Part shown: one piece after another, positions 27,501 to 34,910 of the stretch
Numbering within the stretch: the first letter of the stretch is position 1
Layout of the letters: each line of letters begins with the position of its first letter
From: Spirometra erinaceieuropaei
Lineage: Eukaryota > Platyhelminthes > Cestoda > Diphyllobothriidea > Diphyllobothriidae
Reading direction: 5' to 3'
DNA: 64,000 nucleotides
Assembly: GCA_902702965.1 (NCBI GenBank)
Contig: CACRXP010000001.1
Location: 2,820,257-2,884,256, forward strand
Made by a program: the position numbers and the translations under genes
The notes under the pieces: model-generated
What the model was told of the DNA's origin: nothing
Databases searched by the model: none
The model's input: the letters and a program-made list of their open reading frames with translations, nothing else

Positions 27501-30500
27501 AACAAAGTCCATAAAATTTTGCAATGGATGCGGACCATGTTGTACATTTCATGAGGAGGAGTGGTAAACGGCCAGGTACGATGCTATGTAAATGGACATT
27601 TCGCGGTCTTAAAAAGTCTCATAATTAGAAACTTTTTTAAAACCTAATTATACTCCTTCCTTAGGTATAAAATAGAAAGAAGACATAATTCTCTATTGAT
27701 TGATTAAAAGAAAGCATATTTTTGTTTATGGTTTCTATAAAATATATTTGAATTTCAAAAACCATCGAAAATCAGTGGGAAAAATGCATGCTACATAAGT
27801 AGTCATTTTTTACAGAGTACGTTTTATACAGGAGATTGGAAAGAAGTGCATTTAGAAGCCGACATCCTGCGAGTCTGGAATGTTATAAGAGTATGCCGCA
27901 AGCTAATCAGTATTACAACCGCGACCAAGTAATCCTTTCTAATCGAAAACGCATTTCAGAATTTCAGCCAACATTTCATGAGATCGGTCACTCACTGTAA
28001 TTATCTTCCCGTCAAGCCCGACAGAGCATTAAGTACTGACGTATTTTCTTGTTTTCAAAACCTTTAACAAAATTTTGAGGCTGCCGGAGCTTTCGCCAGA
28101 CAGTGGGTTCATGTGTTGGATCAAAAATATTTCAATAATGTTTAACATCCAAACCAATGTTTATACTTAATTTCTTCTTGCGAGTAAAAACGCCTGTGGA
28201 AGCTCATGCTTTATTTTTTAGTTTTACTTCGGAGATACGCTTCTCGTGTGAGCCAAGATTTAGCCTTTAGGTACTAAAAAGTTAAGGTCTAGGCTACACC
28301 GTAAAACAAAGGGAAAACTCCATCAAAAAACTTGGCTTGTCTTCTAAAAAGCCCTACATTTCGATTACTTCTTTCCCTCCTATTTTTTTTAGATGGTACT
28401 AGGCAAAGAAAACTACGGAACTAAATCATTTCTATCTATTTTACTCCTGCCTCGATGCCCTTCATAGATGCCTATAGACAAAATGTAAACACAGAAAAAG
28501 GCACTTTCTTACCTGCAAAAGTGTCCAGGAGCCACGTGAAAAAGTCTCGCAGCTGGGAAGACAGAAAAATGGATAAGGGCAAGACGAAAAATGCTGGGCG
28601 GGGTCTTGTGCAGCAAAGAAGGAGACACTGAGCATGGCCTACAATATCCCTTAAAAACAGAGTCCATACGTTGTCCCGTATGAAACACCCGTAATCAGCG
28701 TAGTTGAGTTCTATTCCGTTGAAACTTCCTGCATGCTGTCGGGTGAGAAAACTAACAGGCGCATCCAACCATCATCCTGACGACGAAATTGCCTCCATGT
28801 ATTAAGTACTTAAGTGAGTACACATGTATGTACTCTAACGCTGTCAACACATGAAATACTTTGTTTATCTGTACAGTGTTTGATATACGCATCATAGTTC
28901 TTTAGTGTTACACCCTCCAGTCTTTTATATACTTCCTTGCGCGTAACAAATAAGGTTTTCAACGGTGTAAACGCCTTTTCCCTCAAGAAAACTGAATTGA
29001 AATCTTCGGCAGTTTCCCAGGTGCAGAAAAGCGGATAACACCCGCGTTTCTTACTAATCACGCATCTACAGTGTATAGTTGGCACAGCTGCACCATAAAT
29101 ATGCTTGAAAAACCTATCCTAATAACCGGCATTCTTATGGTATTTTTAACTAACTGAGGCTCTAGTACTGCTCTTTTAACGCCCATAAGGGAGGGCGATT
29201 GATCCGAATATGTTCTTTCTTATTGCCTATAAAGGCACTTATGGTCTTAACTTAAATACTTCCATTTTTCAGAACGATCAAGACCAATCTAGTTGGAGAG
29301 ATGTGGCTGTATTTCATAGCTTCAATGAAAAAATTAGTCTTACCAACTCAAACGCCGCGATATGAAAGTTGGGGAGGTTAAAGTCACACTCACAACGTAT
29401 TACTCCTAGCAAACAGGGTTCTTTTACCGAAACTTACGAACCCCTTAACCTCAGAATTTAATCATACACTGCAGTGTATTTAAGTGTTTTATTAGCACTC
29501 GATATTCTTACTGAAAACGCTAGAACCTGCAGGTGGCCGGGTCTGCGAGACCTGGTGTGAACAAAATGATTCATATGGTAAGATCTTGCCATCTAGTTTA
29601 TTGCAGATATGATTATTAGGATTTGCACCTGGGTAACAAGCCTAGGATAGCAGCAAGTCCGTGCGGACCTTAAATCGGAATGTATGCATGAGGCAGCAAT
29701 TCTTAAACGTCATAAGTGTTCCTCGATTAACAAGAACGCTAGGCAACCGCCTGGGCAGAGAAACGAGCCCATTTTGTCCACAGTGTAGAGTGCTATTTAA
29801 ACGATGGCGGTCGCTGCCTGCATGATGAAATATCATTTCGTCTTTCAGTTTTGTTTATTAGGGTAAACTGTCTGCAAATATTATACGATCCAACCGCAGT
29901 GACCTCCTCACGAAGCAACTCATCACTTACCGTGTATCTTGTACTGTCTTAACTACTTCATAAATTACGTACGTTCAAATGCAGCCCATTATATTGACAG
30001 AGGTTTGTTTAATACATCCACTTCCTAGGACATTGTGACTTCTGAACGTTGGTCTCGACAGAAATATTATTTTGGCTTCAGTAAAATCAGGCTTCCATGA
30101 CTTCCTACATTATATGAAGTAAGATCTAATTAATTTTGTCTCAGTAGGTTTGTCACGAAGTGCAGCAAATTCAGTAGACTGCTTCAGAAGGTCTTTTCAT
30201 GCCGGGATTAGCGTAGTGCGAAAAGGCTTTCGGGAGCGTTCATGCCAGGGAATCTGAAGGCCTGCGTAGAGTTAATAATGGACTTTCATTTTCAAAGGGC
30301 ATATTAATATTTAAACTCCTTATGGACAGTTTTCCATAATGGTAATTTAAGAGAGGACATTGGGTTGAAAACAGCCTGAGGACGCATTCTATAGTCATCA
30401 AAAGTCAGAGGCAACTGCGACAGGTGTGAAGATTTGCTTCCGCGAAACGATCCTCTCAGCGACTGAAAATCCTTCAAAACAAAATCCATATGCCGCATCT

Positions 30501-32409
30501 TGAGAATTAGTTTTGATTCCTTCCTTCAGTTTAGGTACTCTAACTAGATATTAGTTTCCTCAGTTTCATTCCTCTTCATCACTCCAGACGGATATTTTTA
30601 ACTTTATACGCAGTTTAAAAGTTTCAGCGTCTCCTGCTTTTTCCACCACGCACTAGTTCGACCACGCCCATCCTCAGTAGGACATCCGAACGCCTACTAA
30701 GACGGAAACACAAACTCAGAGATTTTACCTAGTGGGCTATAGTCAAAGCACGTGAGGAGAGCGAACTCTACTGACATATTCATGTCAAAGGTTTCTGGCG
30801 TGCTTTGACCAATGAACGCCTAAATTGTGGTCGTCATTTGACGATAAAAGTCAATATGTGCAGTTGTTTTGATACAATGTTTTGACGTGCGACAGCATGG
30901 AGTGCGTACGTTTTCATCCTCATCACGAGGCGGACGTTGTTCCCCTAATTACGGGTTGTGTAAAAACACAAATCCATGTTGGGGACTTGGAAAAAAACTG
31001 CCGCAATTATCGTATAATTAGGCAGAATGCGTCAGAGTTGGGGAAGGCAAGATTGCTTCAGTTTTTTGGTATAGAAAGTGAGGAAAAGCAGCTAATCTCA
31101 CATTAAAAAATAACACAGTCAACGGCATAGGTTTTCAATACAAAATCCGCCATCTAAGTTTTCATCTGTCGCCGCGTTACTGGCGGTGGCAGCGGAGTGA
31201 AAGAACGTCAATTCAGTGATTACGTTTACTTTTTTACGTTATAAATCGACTTCCGTGACATGTAATAAATTCGCGTCTAAAATAGCTCACCAGACATTTT
31301 CGAAGATGCTAAAGAGTTTTGTCAAATCCTCCTCCTCCTCCATCATCATCAATGTTAAACACTGCACTTTTCATATGCAATTTGAACACCCAATGCCAGA
31401 CGTACATCTTTCCTTAGTGGTGTTAATTTAACTTCATTGGTCATGTCCGGAGACTCGAATTTTGCCAAACCAACACTCATGAGGATATAACAAAGCGCGC
31501 TTGCACAATGCAAGTAATAACTTTTAAATACTGCTGCTTAACTGACCACGTACATTAAACTTCTTTCGACTGTTTTCAATACTGAAATAGAATTAGTTTC
31601 AAATGAAAAACTTGGAAATTTTGCTCTATCTATTCACTGCGGGACTAACTGCAACGACTCTTATGCTGCTAGTAAAGACAAACAAATGCAGACATTTGAC
31701 TGACCTTTCCTATCATAAAGATAATTCTATATTTTCCCGTAGTTGAGACTCCGATTCTAAGCAGTTGCGCCGTTCAAATCACTGCTTTTAATTAAACAAC
31801 CGAAACTCCTCCAAAAAGACTTCTCAAATACCGAATCCGGGTCGTGTAAGGGAATTCAAATCTAGAGAAGCATTTAACTTAAATGGGAAAGTGGAAAATT
31901 TGACCTCGACGACATTGCAAGTCGATGACATTGTTTACTGTTCCGTCGGCCGTTGCTCTAACTATCGTTTCATGGCATCCGCCTGGATTTCGCAAATGCA
32001 TGCATTCAGAAAATATTTACCAACAAAATGGGCAGTTAGTAGTGACTTCTGCTCAGAAGACGAAGATGCGATCACTGGAACAATTGATCGCATTTTCGTC
32101 TTCTAAACTGCTACCTGGAATTCGCCTGTTCGCTTCTATCAGCAGTGACTTCTGTCTCTTCCACTGAGCCCTGTTTAACATCATTCAGTTACATTCTTGT
32201 TAACCTTTATGTCCGCATTTGTGCGCGTTCCAAAGCAGTCAGTAGGGTAGTTTCTGATATCCAACGTTTTTTTTTACTTACGTTCTGCTCATCTTCAGCA
32301 GCACTGTATTCGAAGAATTCGTAGATCTTCCAGGCACATCGTCGCCTGATCTCTATCTCAGCTTTGTAGCGTCGGTACCAGGTTTGAATCAGTAGGGCAG
32401 CCTTGACAG
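382..32409 (-). CDS. PPEF: Ser/Thr protein phosphatase with EF-hands (PPEF/rdgC family), 13 exons, 5' end missing
   Basis: A metallophosphatase of the PPP superfamily. The family dephosphorylates Ser/Thr, binds calmodulin through an N-terminal IQ motif and Ca2+ through C-terminal EF-hands, and acts mainly in sensory neurons (fly rdgC in photoreceptors). Exons in coding order: 32409-32282, 28552-28513, 22785-22571, 21729-21568, 19015-18849, 17338-17302, 15230-15081, 12174-12109, 9822-9227 (3' end tentative), 7159-7059, 6821-6649, 4467-4386, 578-382. All introns are GT-AG and all phases match, giving about 703 residues, close to family length. Visible motifs: IQTWYRR; GDLHG, GDFVDRG, RGNHED, CHGGLS, DLLWSDP, RSHEC, FSASNYY; EF loop DFNNDGYIDFNE. 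The first exon must supply one base before CT GTC; I could not identify it. The gene covers half the window because its introns are full of transposons. Family assignment is firm; exon 9's donor is the weak point. Confidence 0.93.
579..4385. other. PPEF intron 12
   Basis: About 3.8 kb between exons 12 and 13. It contains the telomere-like repeat remnant at about 1010-1170. The 3640-4110 part is GC-richer than its surroundings and looks like dispersed repeat, but I could not assign it. The rest shows no coding signal that I recognise. Confidence 0.7.
1010..1170. repeat. Degraded telomere-like repeat element, relative of 48983-49410
   Basis: Contains GTGTTAGGGTTAGAAGG and other TTAGGG-like units on the + strand. 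Just before them is GGTTGGTAAGG...GGGTCCCAGTATTAC, which resembles the sequence next to the terminal repeat of the 48983-49410 element read in reverse complement (GTTGGTAGCCAGGTCCCGTATTAC). The shared non-telomeric part suggests a second, older copy of that transposon rather than an independent telomere insertion. I see no clean terminal repeats here. Confidence 0.5.
4386..4467 (-). CDS. PPEF: PPEF exon 12: start of middle EF-hand
   Basis: Acceptor ACTTTAG before 4467, donor GTTG|GTGAGT; phase 0 in, phase 1 out, joining in frame to exon 13. Encodes KKQALSDCYDDLDHMAFIF followed by KEFDKEGV, the helix and first half of an EF-hand that aligns with the second EF-hand region of animal PPEF proteins. 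The intron cuts the calcium loop in the middle. Confidence 0.82.
4468..6648. other. PPEF intron 11
   Basis: Intronic. A G-run occurs at about 5109-5118. No gene or clear transposon recognised; short ORFs here have no family signature. Confidence 0.6.
6649..6821 (-). CDS. PPEF: PPEF exon 11: EF-hand region
   Basis: Acceptor TGTCTCAG before 6821, donor ATT|GTACGC; phase 1 in, phase 0 out. Encodes GEVSINQW, the second half of the first EF-hand loop, then YNLPWRILRHSLV, which matches the LPWRMLR segment of animal PPEF proteins. GTACGC is a modest donor; it was chosen because it gives the phase required by exon 12. Confidence 0.85.
7059..7159 (-). CDS. PPEF: PPEF exon 10: linker and first EF-hand
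   Basis: Acceptor TTCTTTTCAG before 7159, donor ACCG|GTAAGA; phase 2 in, phase 1 out. Encodes GSGDAAFQLLCKRLLAKK and ELLAAFQACDPEKT, which corresponds to the REKL...LLSEFKKHD region of vertebrate PPEF. Joined to exon 11 the loop reads DPEKTGEVSINQ, with Gln where a canonical loop has Glu/Asp at position 12, so Ca2+ binding is likely weak. Confidence 0.9.
7160..9226. other. PPEF intron 9
   Basis: Intronic. The part at about 7730-8060 is a GC-richer dispersed repeat (separate entry). No coding sequence recognised elsewhere. Confidence 0.6.
7730..8060. repeat. Dispersed GC-rich repeat, related to 43340-43820
   Basis: Shares ordered short matches with 43340-43820: a GGATGCGCA/CCATAA block, CCCCGCCTCC..GTTTT followed by CCTTG, and CGCGCAAGT.GCCGT. 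It sits in PPEF intron 9. Boundaries are approximate and no terminal structure is visible, so the class is unknown. Confidence 0.45.
9227..9822 (-). CDS. PPEF: PPEF exon 9: C-terminal catalytic core plus long insert
   Basis: Acceptor CATCACCAG before 9822, phase 0. Starts ILDLLWSDP and contains KRGGGSYFGPDV, LLVRSHEC (Arg and the metal-binding His) and VLTIFSASNYYG, all standard for the end of PPEF catalytic domains. After GAFLQLASRRF the frame stays open for about 100 residues of unfamiliar, Cys- and Ser-rich sequence (DCRSNCSD, KFKCGKCGNGN) before a stop at 9213-9211. The 3' end at 9227 uses donor GAAA|GTGCGT because it gives the phase 2 needed by exon 10; another donor or an unseen small exon is possible. 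Confidence 0.85.
9823..12108. other. PPEF intron 8
   Basis: Intronic. A strong-looking minus-strand donor (CTGAAG|GTAAGC near 10508) has no coding sequence I can attach to it, and exons 8 and 9 already join in frame without it. No transposon recognised. Confidence 0.55.
12109..12174 (-). CDS. PPEF: PPEF exon 8: small catalytic-domain exon
   Basis: Acceptor AATCTTTAG before 12174, donor GACAG|GTAAGC; 66 bases, phase 0 on both sides. Encodes FSSVLQPQLEG and ENAVSLDDWRQ, joining to ILDLLWSDP of exon 9, the same arrangement as the segment ending in EWRQ..DILWSDP in animal PPEFs. Found by searching the reverse strand for a donor with the required phase. Confidence 0.88.
12300..12742. mobile_element. 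Tc1-like hairpin MITE, copy B (centre and right arm)
   Basis: Carries the central CTAATGCAA..GATCAGGCTC segment and the whole right arm of the hairpin family, ending GGGCACGCACTG then TA. The left arm is absent or diverged beyond recognition. It lies in PPEF intron 7, about 125 bases from exon 8. Confidence 0.8.
12880..14405 (+). pseudogene. Ty3/Gypsy LTR retrotransposon pol remnant (integrase)
   Basis: Antisense to PPEF inside intron 7. In order: sequence before the integrase (SAILCDVSRGLPRPIVPGE, about 13030-13090), the zinc-binding-like region (LHDFAHLG...WSCMNNDIRQF), the start of the integrase core (HVGLVSPLPISRGCNYF, 13308 on), a later core block (TYDNSTHWNEHLALIMLVIR, 13605-13665) and the C-terminal segment ending FSVDQLKVVYACPLSPI near 14055. 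The LGGEHC...GAGCATTGTAGTG motif at about 14390-14405 resembles the pol end of such elements. Frames are broken by several stops and shifts, and the first catalytic Asp of the core (HVDL in intact relatives) reads Gly. No LTRs seen. Dead copy. Confidence 0.85.
14068..14192. mobile_element. Hairpin mini-SINE copy 1 with 13-bp target duplication
   Basis: A 99-base insert (14081-14179) flanked by the direct repeat CAAATTAGCCTTC (14068-14080 and 14180-14192). The insert begins with a perfect 62-base palindrome (14079-14140) built of AGAAGAAGAAGCGATCG, CTGGAACAATGG and their complements, with no spacer. It continues to a non-palindromic tail ending CTTCGCTTGTATCGG. The host sequence is the Gypsy remnant, so the insertion is younger than that element. 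The related copy at 32041-32154 supports a family. Confidence 0.8.
15081..15230 (-). CDS. PPEF: PPEF exon 7: catalytic domain, CHGGLS
   Basis: Acceptor TACCATTTCAG before 15230, donor GAGACG|GTAATG; 150 bases, phase 0 both sides. Encodes KRAKKILKLTEQVYSSLPI and CTMIDDVIFVCHGGLSR. The His of CHGGLS is one of the conserved metal ligands of PPP phosphatases. Confidence 0.93.
15231..17301. other. PPEF intron 6
   Basis: Intronic, about 2.1 kb. Nothing recognisable; ORFs are short and lack motifs. Confidence 0.6.
17302..17338 (-). CDS. PPEF: PPEF exon 6: 37-base microexon-like exon
   Basis: Acceptor CTACCCCTCAG before 17338, donor CCG|GTAAGT. One base completes the Arg codon begun in exon 5, then YGFESEIKQKYP is encoded, matching the RYGF..EV..KY segment that follows GNHED in PPEF catalytic domains. 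Phase 2 in, phase 0 out, exactly as exons 5 and 7 require. Confidence 0.92.
17339..18848. other. PPEF intron 5
   Basis: Intronic. Overlapping ORFs at 18394-18800 on both strands show no family motif and are treated as chance. No transposon recognised. Confidence 0.55.
18849..19015 (-). CDS. PPEF: PPEF exon 5: catalytic centre (GDFVDRG, GNHED)
   Basis: Acceptor CTGTCTCTAG before 19015, donor AAAAG|GTCAGT; phase 0 in, phase 2 out. Encodes NGLPDILNPYVFNGDFVDRG, RRSVEVLTLLLTCLI and VFLNRGNHEDSLVNK. The Asp of GDFVDRG and the Asn of GNHED are metal ligands, and the His of GNHED is the catalytic proton donor. The exon was read from the reverse strand; its frame is open but has no ATG. Confidence 0.95.
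19016..20574. other. PPEF intron 4, proximal part
   Basis: Intronic. No gene or element recognised before hairpin MITE copy C. The short ORFs at 19900-20091 and 20168-20401 have no signature. Confidence 0.55.
20575..21444. mobile_element. Tc1-like hairpin MITE, copy C (left end degraded)
   Basis: From CCAGGACGTCGGCTTTTGGA (left-arm landmark) through the AATGACTACTTTTGCAGCATG block, centre, and right arm to GGTCGCGCACCG followed by TA. The outer ~100 bases of the left arm are unrecognisable. Sits in PPEF intron 4 shortly downstream (in gene orientation) of exon 4. Confidence 0.75.
21568..21729 (-). CDS. PPEF: PPEF exon 4: start of catalytic domain (GDLHG)
   Basis: Acceptor TTCCGCTCAG before 21729, donor ACGGTG|GTATGT; 162 bases, phase 0 both sides. 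Encodes LLDSEFVIEVLEESTKVLQ and VTICGDLHGQLEDLLLIF. The Asp and His of GDLHG are metal ligands. The downstream donor was preferred over ACG|GTGGTA because GTATGT is stronger and IFTVNGLP then has the family length. Confidence 0.94.
21730..22570. other. PPEF intron 3
   Basis: Intronic, no recognisable content. Confidence 0.6.
22571..22785 (-). CDS. PPEF: PPEF exon 3: linker between IQ region and catalytic domain
   Basis: Acceptor TTCCTTTCAG before 22785, donor GACAAG|GTAGGG; phase 1 in, phase 0 out. Encodes a charged, poorly conserved linker (QTEDESHREKSIFKSRF) then FGTEKLKYLVEYLRHDK, in the place where animal PPEFs have a helix just ahead of the phosphatase domain. The phases on both sides support it more than sequence identity does. 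Confidence 0.82.
23069..23260 (+). mobile_element. tRNA-derived SINE-like element
   Basis: The head resembles a tRNA gene: an A-box-like GTGGCTCATAGTTTAA (23077 on), GTGTTGGACT in the anticodon-arm region, then CAGGTTGCAAGGTCGAGCCC containing a B-box-like GGTCGAGCCC (23123-23132). This is the arrangement of pol III promoters in tRNA-derived SINEs. A non-tRNA body follows (AGAATGGCCGTTTCAGTCTC). The 3' end and target duplication were not found, so the end coordinate is a guess. Lies in PPEF intron 2, antisense. Confidence 0.55.
23973..24959. mobile_element. Tc1-like hairpin MITE, copy D
   Basis: Left end TA|CAGAAGTGGGTTAACTCATG (TA at 23971-23972), right end TTAGCCCACCTACG. About 987 bases, nearly the family's full length, with recognisable left arm (GCCGGCTTTTGGATGAACTT), ACTGCTTAAGTAGCATGCGA block, centre and right arm. 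More diverged from copies E and J than those are from each other; closest in wording to copy F. In PPEF intron 2. Confidence 0.8.
25740..25985 (-). pseudogene. Penelope-like element reverse transcriptase fragment
   Basis: The minus strand reads VEELAGALTSLMSQRHIVEP, then VVRYLDDTFVFLEGDQ (YLDD at 25881-25870) and SRYLRGICSAFNLQF, matching the palm region of Penelope-like RTs (..RYVDDTFVI..LLN...IQFT). The readable match stops shortly after. An upstream block with weaker resemblance may extend to 26170. No endonuclease or terminal repeats seen. Same strand as PPEF, in intron 2. Distinct from the element at 51164-52868 (LDDTF versus VDDNF). Confidence 0.65.
27005..27997. mobile_element. Tc1-like hairpin MITE, copy E (complete, reference copy)
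   Basis: 993 bases between TA dinucleotides (27003-27004 and 27998-27999). Ends are CAGTGAGTGACCGATC and its complement GATCGGTCACTCACTG. The two arms, about 27005-27385 and 27625-27997, are long inverted repeats of each other (for example GTCAATCAATAGAGAATCAC against its near-complement near 27690), with a central ~240 bases present once. A TA duplication plus CAGTG end is typical of Tc1/mariner-derived MITEs. There is no transposase, so it is non-autonomous. In PPEF intron 2 close to exon 2. Confidence 0.92.
28513..28552 (-). CDS. PPEF: PPEF exon 2: 40-base exon
   Basis: Acceptor TCTTCCCAG before 28552, donor TTGCAG|GTAAGA; phase 0 in, phase 1 out. Encodes LRDFFTWLLDTFA, corresponding to the (L)SNFF..L..HF segment that follows the IQ region in PPEFs. 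The leftover G joins CA of exon 3 to give Ala. Confidence 0.87.
28553..32281. other. PPEF intron 1 (between IQ exon and exon 2)
   Basis: About 3.7 kb. It contains hairpin mini-SINE copy 2 (32041-32154) near exon 1. The minus-strand ORF at 30304-30498 is open but unlike PPEF and is not needed for phase. Simple (TCC/ATC) repeats lie near 31328-31350. Otherwise blank. Confidence 0.6.
32041..32154. mobile_element. Hairpin mini-SINE copy 2 with 11-bp target duplication
   Basis: A 92-base insert (32052-32143) between two copies of AGTGACTTCTG (32041-32051, 32144-32154). It opens with a hairpin: arm AGAAGACGAAGATGCGATCA (32055-32074), loop CTGGAACAAT, and complementary arm 32085-32104 with one mismatch. 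The tail CTGGAATTCGCCTGTTCGCT..TATCAG matches the tail of the 14081 copy. In PPEF intron 1, 128 bases from the IQ exon. Confidence 0.78.
32282..32409 (-). CDS. PPEF: PPEF exon 1 (as traced): calmodulin-binding IQ motif
   Basis: Acceptor TTGCGTTGCAG before 32409, donor AAC|GTAAGT; phase 1 in, phase 0 out. Encodes VKAALLIQTWYRRYKAEIEI, then RRRCAWKIYEFFEYSAAEDE. The IQxxYRRY core and the following RRRC...FEYA..DEQ segment are the family's N-terminal signature. Family members usually have only a short N-terminus before this point, so a small upstream exon with ATG is expected and is not found here. Confidence 0.93.
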
Positions 32410-33922
32410 CTGCAACGCAAAAGCACATTGTGAGATTAATCTGAAGGCTTTGAGGACCAATAACAAACACGTAAATGCACTGGGCTAGCATTTCATTACT
32501 AACACTGTCCGTACATGAAAGAAACACTGAACAAAGGCGTCCCTGATCTGAAGGTTTGCAAATGAACGCGGAAAATTGTAGCTAAGAGAAAGGAAAGGCA
32601 CTGAATTTGTGATTGGGATTGTTGCATTGGTATATATTTGGTTCTTTTTTGTTCCAAGGTTTTTGCCTGTTAGGCAGAAATAGGGAAGGCCCTTAACGGA
32701 TCGGATGAAACGATGGTGTTTTGTGGGCCCGCCGAATAGGCTGGCCAAGTGCGAGCTTTCCGAAGTCAAGCGTTTTGCAGAAACGGCAACGAGTTACTGA
32801 ATTCGCCCTTGGTTTTTACATCTGCAGTAAACGTTTGGTGACTTCTATGTTCGTTGAATATTTGCATAAGTTTAAATTTGTCTCGCCAGAATACACATCT
32901 GGATTACGATTTTGCTTTCCTCGTTGATTTGCAAGTACAAGTCCGGGCCCCATGCGATAAGAATTTCTTTGGATAAACCTCGTACCTGTAGATCATAGTT
33001 TAGTTCTACGCAGTTGACAGGGTAGACGTGCAAAAATGCAGTCAGTTCGGACATCCACTGGTATTATTGCAGAGAGAAACCGCCAGAAACAAAGTAGGTC
33101 AAAGATAAGAAGTACATGTCCTTGTGAAAGCTTCTTTATGACTGTAATGAGGCGAAAAATTTAATACTAAACGTGCACTTTACTTGAAGTTTTGCTGGCG
33201 CCAAAAGTAGGCTGGGTGAGTGGCCCCACTTAAGGCAACCATTAAAGCTTTAAAATGCCAGAGTCGACGACGACAACGCCCTTCTGCTATAAAAGGCCTC
33301 ATCGCAAAAAAACCGATTGTATCAGCTTTACAATGCAAAGGTTACAGGGCCCAACATAATGCTGGCAAAGTTAGAATCAAGCAGACTTTGGAGTAAACTA
33401 AAACGCCTGTTAGCGGTTCCAAGTAGAGAATGTTACTCATAATACCTTTAACTTATGCAATAAGAGTTAATTAACAACCATGTGCTACTCGGTCTAAGTG
33501 GAGTTGATGCGCGCTGATCCATATTATGCATGCAACTGTAGATAGAGATAGCCTCATAGGTGCGTCCTTAGATTCAAAAATGCGGTGAATTTATTTGGAA
33601 ACCTCACCGAGGATGACTGTCAATCTGCAGTAAGTTAGGCAACAAAAAGACCGTACTTTGTGAAAAAAAGCTTTCCGCTAGTCGTGGTAAGTGTTATCCT
33701 AGTGTATTTGGATGTTTGCAGAGGAGCAATGCTTGCATTATGCGACGATCGAAAACTACAGCAAAAATCTCGTATTGGCCGCTTGAACTGGTGCTCAAGT
33801 TTACAGCTAACAATTATATCAGTTATAGTTCTAGATCGTCAACATTATTTCAGGCACGATTAGTTAACTTTTCTAAAGAGGACGTTACAAGACATTCGCA
33901 GCAGGATTCCTCCAACTACTTA
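32410..33922. other. Region upstream of PPEF exon 1
   Basis: Must contain, or lie inside the intron after, the missing PPEF 5' exon. A minus-strand ORF (33054-32872, MSELTAFLHVYPVN..) followed by CTACAG|GTACGA looks exon-like, but its exit phase (0) does not fit exon 1 (needs 1), so I do not assign it. No promoter signal I can support. Confidence 0.4.
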
Positions 33923-34910
33923 GAGTTGGTAGGCTAAATCATGAAATATAAACCGAAATTCCGAAACGTGGTTTCGTTTCGAGAACATTACATAAGTAGG
34001 GTGGTAAATACAATCATCATGTAGTTCTATAATAATTCAATTACCCTAGAATACTGGCTTTTGAACGAATTTCTTTCTGGCTGCATGCAAAAACTGAACT
34101 CTGTAAAAGGCGATAACTTAAGTACCATATATTTTTTTCACTTGATTTTCGACGTTCTCAAAAATTTAATTATATTTCATGGAAAACGTTGATAAAAATA
34201 TTCATTCTTTTGCCTATTCGGTGGAAATGTTATCTTCTTTCATTTTTATACTCATAGGAATGGTATAATGAGATTTGCAAAAGTTGCTAATTTTGAAATC
34301 TTTTAATACAGTGAAATGACCGTTCATAACACGTCATATCTCTACATTTACCAATGTTGCTTTTAAAGTTAACAATATGGCTTAAATCCACTGCTAAATT
34401 TTATAAACTCAGTATGGTCTCTCTTAATACCGTAGGGCAATGTATGGTTTCTCGTAAACGGAAAATATACGACCTGTAGTTTGGAAACCCTAAATGAAAG
34501 TGTAAAGGCAGGTCGGATTAAAAACCATTCCAGAATTGGGAAAGCTTGTAAACCTCGGATTACACCCTTCCCTTGAGCAAAAATTTGGAATAGGACATAA
34601 TTTTTTTACCGAATATGTGGAAGAATGAATATTTGTTACATGTTCTCCATGAAATGCAATTGAATTTTTATGGGCATCGAAAATTAATGAGAAAAAGACG
34701 TGCTACATAAGCAGTCCTTTTTTACAGAGTTCGGTTTTTGAATGCAGCCAAAAAGTAGTGCGCTCAAAAACTGGCAGCCTGAGGTAACCGAATTATTGTA
34801 GAATTACGGTGCATGATGATTATTTTTGTAGCCATATTTAATTGATATTTTCAAAACAAAAACGCATTTCAGAATTTCGGTTGACGTTTCATGACTTAGC
34901 TCATCTACTG
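33923..34910. mobile_element. Tc1-like hairpin MITE, copy F
   Basis: Left end near TA|GAGTTGGTAGGCTAAATCATG, right end CTTAGCTCATCTACTG then TA (34911-34912). About 988 bases with the family's arm and centre landmarks in order. Shares features with copy D (GGTGGTAAA..CAATCAT, ACTGGCTTTTGAACGA) that differ from copies E and J, suggesting a subfamily. Confidence 0.78.

Larger units (their letters stand above)
22786..28512. other. PPEF intron 2
   Basis: The largest traced intron, about 5.7 kb, holding the SINE-like element, MITE copies D and E and the Penelope RT fragment. The short tandem GCCGCTA repeats near 26486-26505 are minor. I see nothing else I can name. Confidence 0.65.

Noticed and set aside
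30304..30498. Minus-strand frame (SLRGSFRGSKSSHLSQLPL) as an extra PPEF exon
   Set aside because: Exons 1 and 2 already join in phase and PPEFs have no such segment between the IQ region and the following helix.
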